Below are positions 55,687-64,000 of a DNA stretch of 64,000 nucleotides, in pieces. Under the pieces are notes generated by a model. That model ran no database searches, was not told where the DNA came from, and saw nothing but the letters and a program-made list of their open reading frames with translations. The position numbers and the translations under genes were made by a program. Every line of letters starts with the position of its first letter. Position 1 is the stretch's first letter. The DNA lies in assembly GCA_037954235.1 (NCBI GenBank), contig JBBMOA010000013.1, positions 7,641,501 to 7,705,500 of the forward strand. The letters run 5' to 3'. This DNA is from Aulostomus chinensis. Taxonomy: Eukaryota > Chordata > Actinopteri > Syngnathiformes > Aulostomidae.

Positions 55687-56950
55687 TGGTAAATGTATCA
55701 TGTCAGAGTTCTATGCCCCATACCTGACCTGTTGCTGGAAGCTCTGTTGCTCTACAATGCCATTTTAGTTGATGTGACCCCTGATTATGGGTTAAAATAA
55801 ATTCACCAACAGATATTTATGTGACACTCCAATTCCTTGTGATGTTTGAGTGCATGCAAATGCATGCATACGTTGTGTGAAAAAAATGAACAAATGCACA
55901 AGAACAAAGTTTTCTTCTTCCAGTAATTTACACAAGTTGAACTTAATACAAGATTACGATAGCTTAAATAATAATGATTAAGAGTTACATGCACGTACTC
56001 TGTCCTCCATATTAATCCAGTGTGTGTGTGTGGGGGGGGGGGGGGCTGTGCGCATGTGAGTGTGTGTCCGTGCATGTGAGTGTACAACTGAATGTTTTAT
56101 GATTTAAGACAGTTTCAGGGAAACCAGACCAAGCAGTGCTGTAGTCTATCATGTTACCTTGCAACACAGGTGCTGCAGACAGATCTTTATTTTAGGCCAG
56201 TGGTTAGGGGTAAATCAAGGCACTTTCAGCACCATTAAAAAACTTGACCAACATATAAACAATTACATAACATATAAATACAGATCAAACCAACCCATTA
56301 TGTGATCTTTGATGATGCTATGGTTAAGGTGTCGTGGTTTATTCTGGTTCAGGAGAAGCACAATTGGCTGAGTCAGTGAAATGTTCTGCTTTGGGTGTCA
56401 TGGTTACATTGATGGCTAGAAGGCACTCTGAGTGCAAACACCTTCACTAAGGCAAATGCAGCCAAGCTCAATGTAAAAAATGTTATACTATGTTAAACTC
56501 ATCTGCCCCAAAATTTAACTGGGTCCTCATTGGTCCATGCTATACATTCCTTTGGTGCCTGTTGGGGGTTACAACTAGAAAGCACTCAAGAGTACATGCC
56601 TCCATAGGAACTACAATTTGATCCAGATTACCCTTCCAAATCAATCATCGGTTGTTGGTTTTTTTTTTAATTAATCTTTCCACAAAACAGCATCAAAATT
56701 GACCTATTTAGATGTCCTGTTTACAAATGACTTCTACAATGTTAGTCTTGGGTTATGTGGCTATCTCTCAAACATTAGAACACGATTCTTAGGAACCTTT
56801 ATTTTTCTGAATTGGAGTTTTTCATCCAAGGACAGTTTGTTTTATGCTTACACAGGAAGTTTTGGTTAGAGGACAGCAGCAGGAGCAGTGTAAAGCCTTT
56901 GGTGTTTACTATATCTATTCCTCTAAACAAAAAGAGTTCAGGGGAAAGGC
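55687..56950. other. No gene seen; GT/G microsatellite
   Basis: A GTGTGTGTGTGGGGGGG tract at 56020-56044; otherwise AT-rich sequence with no recognised element. Confidence 0.4.
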
Positions 56951-57076
56951 GGCATGGTGGTGCACTGGTTAGCACCGTCGCCTCACAGCAAGAAGGTTCC
57001 GGGTTCGGGTCCCAGCTCAGGCACGAGCTTGGGAGTCATATTCTTCCTCTGAAGCATATTTGTAACCCAGTGTGGC
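56951..57076 (+). mobile_element. DANA/mermaid-like SINE head fragment
   Basis: GGCGGCATGGTGGTGCACTG, TTAGCACCGTCGCCTCACAG and a B-box-like GGGTTCGGGTCCC. The 3' part is missing. Confidence 0.8.
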
Positions 57077-57858
57077 ACCTCCACAGTGGGGCTCACAGAC
57101 ACTCACCAGGATTGTCAAAGAACATTAAATATTTGAAGATATATTCAATACTTCAGACTCTCATACGATCCTAGCCCATACCACGCAGTAGCACAGCATG
57201 TACCCATACAGTTCTGTTCTTCCGCCACTATTAATGCACCCTTGAGCTGGTTTGACAATCAACCACCATTAAACCTCATAGGAGAAGCCACACGAAAGAG
57301 AAACCCACCTGTTTGGTGCGTGGGACAAAAATGAGCTGAAAGTGTTTCATGTGCAAGTATTGATGGCAGAAGTGGACAGTTGAGAATGGGACTCAACTGA
57401 AAGGAGAGTGATTTGCACTCCAGGCAATCTAAGCCTGCATTTAGAAGTTCTTGGGGTTATTGTTAATATTTAATAAGAATATTCCCAATATTACATTTTG
57501 CCAGCTTTGAAAGCCCTAGTACACATCTGTGTGCTGTTATTGGCTGGAGGGTCATAGCCCCAAATGTGGTAAGTAGGGACTGGGGAAATGGTCATGAAGA
57601 AAGTGCTAGTGCCCAAGTTACCATGGGCATAACAACAAAAACAACCAAATAAGTAAAAATATCCAAATATAAGCAGATGGGAAAGACATGTTGAAACAAA
57701 TACAGCCACTTACTTTTTAATGGGTTCTTGTCTTACCTTTATTTTTTTGTTAAAGATGCTACTTGTCAGGCTTTTAAGGTTCTGTCTTTATTTGTTCTTA
57801 ACACCAGAAAAATTATGTTTCACAAAAGAAAAATGAGGAAAACATTGTTTCCTAAATG
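57077..57858. other. No gene seen
   Basis: No recognised coding or repeat. Confidence 0.4.
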
Positions 57859-58226
57859 GGCGGCACAGTGGTGCAGTGGTTGAACTTTCTTGCTGTGAGG
57901 CAAAAGTGCCAGAGTTCTGGGAATGGGATCTTTCTGTGTGGAGTTTGCATGTTCTCCCTGTGCCTGTGTGGGTTCTCTCCAGGTACTCTGGGTTCCTCCC
58001 ACAGTCCAAAGACATGCAAATGGGGACTAGGCTAACTGGATACTCTAAATTGACTGTAGGCGTGGCTGTGAGTGTGAATGGTTGTCTGTCTATATATGTT
58101 GGCCCTGCAATGGATTGGCAACCCATCCAGGGTGTACCCTACCTCTCGCCCGAAAGCTGCTGGTATAGGCTCCAGCCCCTCCGTGACCCTTAACGGAATA
58201 AGTAGCAGAAAATGGATGGATGGATG
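57859..58226 (+). mobile_element. DANA/mermaid-like SINE, near full length
   Basis: Head GCGGCACAGTGGTGCAGTGG, body CCCACAGTCCAAAGACATGC (57998-58017), tail segment GCAACCCATCCAGGGTGTAC and a terminal (ATGG)n run ending near 58226. A small deletion removes part of the tRNA-like region after the A box. Confidence 0.85.
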
Positions 58227-58319
58227 TGTGAGGCCTACTAAAATTCATAAAATCAATTTTTACATATTTGCATTTGTACAGATGAACCTAGTCTGTCAGG
58301 ATTCCATTGTTTGATGTTC

Positions 58320-59480
58320 TTCTTTATTTTATCTGTCCTCTTGACAACAGGTAGGTAAGCTGGAGCAAGCAAAATGTTGTAATGGTCTGAAGATCCTAGA
58401 GGGATGAGGGGAACAGCTCTGTATGCATTAGGAATAGCACCATAGCATTTATCTGGTGTCTTTCTGAATCATGTGGAACAGTCAATACACTGATCAAATT
58501 CTTTAAGGGATTTGTCAAGTGAAAAGTGGTTAAGGTCACCCATAAGAAATCTAGAAGCACCTGGAGAAACTGATTCTAGCCTGTTCAAAGTGTTCTTGAC
58601 ATATTCAGGAGCAGCAGAAGCTTTCACTTTGGAGTGGATATAAACCAAGATGATAAGAATTTGTGGAAATTCCCATGGAAAGTAGAATGGGCGAAGAGAA
58701 ATAGCCAGCAGTTCAATATCAGAGTTACAAAACTCTTCCCTGAACACAACAGATGAACACCAGAGTGAGTTGAGGGACCCCACCACCACCACCACCCTGA
58801 TGACGCTTTCCAGTGAGTACAGGGTCTCTGTCAAGCCTTATGGGAGAAACAAAGCCATCTATGTCCAGGGCATCATTACTGTTGTTTTCATTGAGCCATG
58901 TCTCAGTAAATGCTAGAATTGATGCTGTCTGATATTCATACATGTGATTGACATTGGCTTGCAGTTCGTCAGTCTTATTGCGGAGTGAGCGTACATTAGC
59001 CAGAATAACTGAAGGAAGTGTCCAGTTTTTTACTTTTCCATGCTTCAGTCTAGCTCCAACTCCAGCCTTTTTCTTCCCCCTCTATGTTACCAACTTTTTA
59101 TGGTGTAATGTGTCCAAATGACCAGGTGTGTGTTAATGTTGGATCACAAAAAAAAAGGATGAGAGACTGTCTCCTGCTATGACTCTCTTTCTAAAGTCAT
59201 ATAACCTGTCAGGTTGTTGAAGATGGGGTGGTAGGGTGATCTGAAATGTAGCCATGGATATGCTTACCAACTCAATTTGTTGGCATTGCCATAAGGGCAG
59301 GAACACCAGCTCAAAGAATTGCCTATGAAAATACTTTCCTGCAAAGGAAGTATGCAGAGATGGTCCAGTTTCCTTCTCTCCAGTTGTATGTCTGTAAATA
59401 CCATTCATTAACCAATGTGGAGGAAAGTATGTGAGGGACCACTTTAATTATGAGAGAAATGATTTTCATCTGCTCGAGAG
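58320..59480 (-). mobile_element. LINE 5' coding fragment (endonuclease)
   Basis: Minus strand. The sequence at 59400-59230 reads SISMATFQITLPPHLQQPDR; then frameshifted LPSVILANVRSLRNKTDELQ near 59020-58970; then MYEYQTASILAFTETWLNEN, DIDGFVSPIRLDRDP and the phosphodiesterase pattern RFLMGDLNHFSLDKSLKEF near 58540-58490. This is the endonuclease domain of the same LINE group as 50690-54180. RT is absent. The junction at about 58780 has a (CCA)n expansion. Confidence 0.75.
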
Positions 59481-60298
59481 GATGTTACCATCCCTTATAG
59501 GGAATAACCCTATCCAATAATTTGTCATATGGCCTCTTACATCCTTCACATACAGTCCTGTTTATGTCATATAACAGTGTATAATGTTGATTAATATCTC
59601 AATCTGTTGTGGTAATATGGTTAATCTTAGGCTCAATCTGCACAAAACCTGGCTGCAGCTCATGGCAGCATGTTGTTGGACATGAAGAAACAAAGAATCT
59701 ATTTCATTTCACTCTACTCTACTGCACAGTGTCCCCAGTAAATGACTCGAACAATGCCCCCTGTCAGGCACAGCAGATGTTCAAGGTAGTCTTTCAGTGG
59801 AGTTATTGAACACATCTTTGCATATCCTGAAAATGATCATCACATTATGACGCATAGTGACATTACATTAGTACATTCAACAGGGTGATGAAGCAGTTCA
59901 GTTGGAAAGACATCAGGGAAATGTTACAGTACCAAGCAACTAAGGTTGGCGGGGAGAATTAATGAACAAAAGCAGATCTCAAACAACTAGAAGAGGACTG
60001 GTAAAAGACTGATCTACATCAAGTCAATGTAAATAAAACATTTTTTAGCCATGTTCAACAGACATGACATGTCAGATCAGCCATCTGAGAGGTCACCATA
60101 GAAACCATGATATATCACAGGCTAGCTTCAACCAATCAGACATACAGTATAAACTGACACAGAAGTTGAAGCCAGTAGGTAGAAGAGCAAAAACTAATTT
60201 TCCATCTAGAAAAGCTTTCAGATCTCTGCTTTTCTTTTAAAGAAATACTCTCCAGTTTTGATGCTATGGCAGCATCTGCACTGTTGACTTACTATCGT
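59481..60298. other. No gene seen
   Basis: No recognised coding or element. Confidence 0.4.
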
Positions 60299-61062
60299 AA
60301 CTGTGTGTTCACACCAAACGCAAATTTGCGTGAACATTTTCCATTCAAAGTGTATGCAAATGCGCGAATGACGTGAATTTTCAGTCGGGCGGTGCGAATG
60401 AGGCGAATGCGCAAGGCGAAATTTCGGCATTCACGCAAGTTGAAAATATTCAACTTTGGCTAAAAATTTGCGTCAAGACAGCCAATCAGCATTGAGTATG
60501 TCCCGACGTCACGGCTGACTGTGTCGCAAGATGGAGGACAAGTTGATTGTGACTATGTGTGGGAACCCGGTTCTATATGACACTACGTGTCAAAATTACA
60601 ACAACCGGTTGAATAAGTTGGTGTCCATTAGTGAAATCCTGTCACCGATCCTAGCTAGCAGGTCGTTAAACTGGCCAGTCGTCATCCGAAAATACTGCAA
60701 AATTCGCATTCGCTTTTGGTGTGAACTGAATTTTGCGTTGTGTTATTGGTGCGAATTTGACGCCGGATCATTTTAGTGTCCATTTGTGTCATTCGCGCAA
60801 ATTCGCTCACCTGCCCGAGTAGCGAGTATTTCTAGCAACGTTTCTTTCCGCCATTTCACCATGGATATACAAAGAACTGTTGTGTTGTACCTGCCGTGGA
60901 AGGCCAAAATACGTTGGAAAACTAAACGCCGTTGTACCTGGGTTAACAACACCATCTAGAGGCGAGCTCAGCTTGGTGAATTTCACCGCTCGGTGAATCG
61001 AGCTCCTCCAGGGGCTGTGATAACTGCCGCTTCCAGCGGTGATTTCGGATGACGACTGGCCA
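60299..61062 (+). mobile_element. Composite Harbinger-type MADF element, two inverted pieces
   Basis: 60300-60726 is a compact element: left end CTGTGTGTTCACACCAAACG and right end ATTCGCTTTTGGTGTGAAC. Between them, on the plus strand, is MEDKLIVTMCGNPVLYDTTC then NRLNKLVSISEILSPILASR (MADF-like, as in 9863-10361). Beyond it, 60943-61062 (CACCATCTAGAGGCGAGCTC ... GATGACGACTGGCCAGTTT) matches 9908-10013 in the opposite orientation to the first piece. So the locus contains two copies head to head, or one element rearranged by inversion. Confidence 0.7.
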
Positions 61063-61340
61063 GTTTAAGCTAAGCTGATTTTAGCAAAGAACAAACTAAC
61101 AATTACACATCACCGATTACAGTTTTAAAATGACATTTTTGGACAGTTTTGCTGTTGTTACATGTCAATCACAACCTGTCGGTCCCGGGTAAGTATAACT
61201 GGCTGGCACTTTATGCATTCAAGTGCCACAAAGAATTGATGTAGGAGGAGAAAATGTCCTAGTCATGGTACCTCTAGGATAGGAGAGGAACCTCAACAAT
61301 AAAATATACAGAAAACCCACACACACATACATATTAGCTG
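61063..61340. other. No gene seen
   Basis: Short unassigned stretch between two element fragments. Confidence 0.35.
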
Positions 61341-61600
61341 TTCATCTCACACCATCCCATGGAGCACAAGTTTGGAGTTATCAGAACCCTAAACCACAGG
61401 CTGAGAATGTACACAACATGGCTCAACACAGGAGGGCCGACACCAAGATTACACTTACATCTAAAGGAAAAGGGACCTTCCTTTGAGGACAGCAAGGTAC
61501 ACATCTTTGTCAGGGAAAGCCATTGGTTTGAAAAGGCAGTTAAAGAAACCATCCACATCAAACTGGGATGACCATCTCACGTTGGTACTGGTTAGCTAAA
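61341..61600 (+). mobile_element. Penelope-like retroelement fragment (tentative)
   Basis: Plus strand, 61359-61571: MEHKFGVIRTLNHRL, then LHLKEKGPSFEDSKVHIFVR and ESHWFEKAVKETIHIKL. The pattern HSFED..VxILxRExxWFxRGVKEAI is one I associate with the GIY-YIG-proximal region of Penelope-like elements in fish. Only about 70 residues are present. No RT is visible. Confidence 0.45.
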
Positions 61601-63640
61601 CTGCCCACATGAATCTCAGTTGGGCCAATGACACTTATATGTCATTGACTCTGAAACCCAGAGCTTACATGTGCCCTAATGACTTTGTAGAGAGTTATAA
61701 CCACACAGTTTAAAAGACTGCAACTCCCCTCCAAGGACTTAGAACTGGAGAAGCCTTTTTAATGCAAGGTGGAACATCTTCAGGCTAACTGAAACAGTCC
61801 AGCTGATTACCACATAGCACCATAGAGATATGGATAATTTTCTGGGTGATCTGGAAAATGTAGTTCATTCCCTTTAAAGCCCAGTTTGCACCAGGACTTG
61901 GCAAGTTGCAATTCCAATGGTGGACACATTTCATCTCAGGGGAGGCAAGCATTCTCACTTGAGGAAACAGGCTTCCTCATTTGTTAGGTGAAAGTAGGTA
62001 AGCATATCATATATGGGAGCAATGGAAATTCACCAAAGCCACCAAAATTGAAGCAGGCCTGGCTGCCATGGTTCCACTTTTTTAAGCATCAATAAAACTG
62101 CACTGTAATGTTAAGCATCTACTTATCTGATTGATGGGCCCTTTACAAAGCCCTCCAACAAAACACCATTGGCCAAAGACAAGCGTCTTCTTGGTCTATG
62201 GTGAAAACCTTTTCTGGCGTCCCAAAATAGCAGTATGCCATGTTTGAGCCAGTTCACAATTTAACATACATAAGCAGCTGCATTGTTCTGAAGATTGGTG
62301 TAAGCTTGAAACTAGCAATGATGCTTGCACTTGACCGAGCATAAACTTGTGCCATGTGTAAGAAAAGGCCCTTAATCTTGATTAGAGGTTACACTGCTAC
62401 TATGTAACAGGGTTGCGAGCAAGCACAAGGGAAATAGCAACCAATTCCCACAATGAGACAACTACGCTTTCATCTATTTTCATTTCGCTGATCGTTTTCT
62501 TGTTTTTGGAATGGGGGGGGGGGGGTGGTTGCTGCAATTGGAATAATCATCACAGGAAGAACAAAGTTCATGGCTCACAAGTGACACATCTTTCAGTTCA
62601 GAAGGATCACAACAATGTATTGTGTTCTCATAGTTCTCTGTGTGAATTTAATGTTGTTTGATTTCCAGGCTGAGTTAAAAGGTAAACATGAGCCTAATGA
62701 GGTGGTAATGCAGAGTATACAGCACTTCACCTCTGCTATTTATAGATGAGCGGTAAGGCCAACTATTGTGCTTGATGGAAAGGGGGAAAGACTGTTAGAG
62801 TGTCTTTGTTTGTGTGAGAGAGAGAAGACGAAAAACAAATGCCTACGCTACTTAAATGGCAAAGGCATAACTCATCCCACCCATCCTTTTTTTTGTCACT
62901 GCCTCACATCTCTCTCATGCCACATGCAGAAGGAACAGGAGACTCAACAGCAAACATTCAAACATGCAGAGTTTATGTCTTTCTCCTCTATTGGCTCCTC
63001 TCTGTCTCCATAAAGTAGAAGTGTTCTTGCCTTCTGTGTTGCCCTCCCCTTTTTACTACTTTTCCTACCCCCCCCCCACACACACACACATCTCCACCCA
63101 ATACACTCCCCAGTCCCCCAGCTATGCTCCTCATATTCTCCTGTGAAAAAGACATCTCCAGCATGATAAAAAAAAATGTGACATGACAATATTTTGTTGA
63201 TTGGGGATACGGAAGACTAGCAATGCTGTGCTATATCCTTGGTTATTTATCCCTGAATAAAGATGTGTTCCCTGCCCTAATCCCTCCACCCTCCTCTCCC
63301 ACCTCATCCTCAGAGATTCTTGTCATCAATCCACAAATTACAATCTGGATCTCTGCAACCAATGGAACAGCAAGATTCTTCATATTTAATCAGGGCAACA
63401 TTCAGAGGGGACCTAGCTTCTACTTCCCTTTCCTTCACTTTCACTTCCACACTCTCCTCTTCTCACATACTCTCCCCCTGGCCCAAACATCCATTGCATC
63501 TCCCTTCCTAAAGTCACAGTGATGAATGGGTGAGCACTGTCATCTCTGTGCCCATCAGTAAGAAGCCAGCTAATGTGGCTCAGGCACTCTCGGGATCACA
63601 AACTGGGGAAGAGAGTAATTAATCGAGGAGGGTGGAGGAC
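61601..63640. other. No gene seen; G and C homopolymers
   Basis: A G run lies at 62513-62525 and a C run with (CA)n at 63069-63089. No exon or element recognised. Confidence 0.4.
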
Positions 63641-63654
63641 ACAGGTGAAGGACT

Positions 63655-63833
63655 GTGAGTGTATGTGTGTGCGTGTGTGTGAGAGAGAGTGTGTGTCTGT
63701 GAGGATGGAGGAGGTAGATGAACTCTTTAAATAAACCCAACTTTGGTCCAGACAGGAGCAACCAGAGGCAGAACATACAAGACTGTCCTTCAACTTCAGG
63801 TCAAACCCACCAAAACTGCTGTGCATGTGCGCG

Positions 63834-63905
<72 letters not shown>
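63655..63905. repeat. GT, GC and (CA)n microsatellites
   Basis: An interrupted GTGTGT/GAGAGA tract at 63655-63700, then GCGCGCGC at 63829-63842 running directly into (CA)n to about 63905. The GC-to-CA junction is a strong Z-DNA-forming sequence. Confidence 0.95.
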
Positions 63906-63906
<1 letters not shown>

Positions 63907-64000
63907 AATGGATTCAAGGATGGAGAACAAGATTAAGGAGTGCCTTCCTAAAGCTATGAGCCATTCTTTCACCCCCCCCCCTCGTTCGAGTACATCCTTT

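Overview
The window reads as vertebrate, most likely teleost, genomic DNA. It has no bacterial gene organisation. It has spliced exons, long TE-filled introns, several fish-type retroelement families (L2/CR1-group LINEs with pentamer tails, DANA/mermaid-like tRNA SINEs, BEL/Pao), many DNA transposons and long (CA)n and (TA)n microsatellites. The assignment is an inference from the repeat families and from the one clear host gene; species is not determined.

The only host gene I can support with confidence is a glypican of the GPC3/GPC5 group, encoded on the minus strand. Three consecutive coding exons are visible, at 30963-31648, 11779-11921 and 11190-11315. They are joined by phase-consistent introns of about 19 kb and 463 bp. 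Upstream exons should lie beyond the right edge and downstream exons beyond the left edge; I did not find them here. Most of 12-31 kb is therefore the inside of one glypican intron. Two plus-strand segments at 49802 and 55567 could be exons of a second, unrecognised host gene, but the support is weak.

Layout. 1-5252: 3' part of a BEL/Pao retrotransposon (RNase H region, integrase, 3' LTR) split by an antisense L2-type LINE. 5253-8660: pieces of two further LINEs, one with a 61-bp minisatellite in its 3' end. 9480-10400: LINE fragment split by a MADF-coding Harbinger-type element with TTA target duplications. 10573-11159: SINE containing a 203-bp hAT foldback. 12672-13014: solo LTR. 14039-21892: relic of a protein-primed-type DNA polymerase B gene (Polinton/Maverick or adintovirus-like) associated with a nearly identical 2.4-kb inverted repeat. 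22625-24962: an apparently exact 1,170-bp tandem duplication. 24965-28000: LINE, SINE and solo LTR debris. 33396-40740: a large DNA transposon with two genes, a CACTA/EnSpm-like transposase and a spliced companion gene, with a hAT-in-hAT nest and a foldback MITE in a companion-gene intron. 42171-47759: a 5.6-kb hAT element with a broken BED-type transposase, a nested element and striking perfect palindromes. 50690-55125: a LINE carrying a solo LTR, then a second L2 copy. 56950-61600: SINE, LINE, Harbinger and Penelope-like fragments. The rest is unassigned, with microsatellites.

Almost every insertion boundary that can be resolved shows a target-site duplication (TTA, ATTTAGAG, GAACT, GTTA, GTGGACAG, TA), so insertion order can be read directly. 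All TE coding regions except perhaps the CACTA companion gene are visibly broken.
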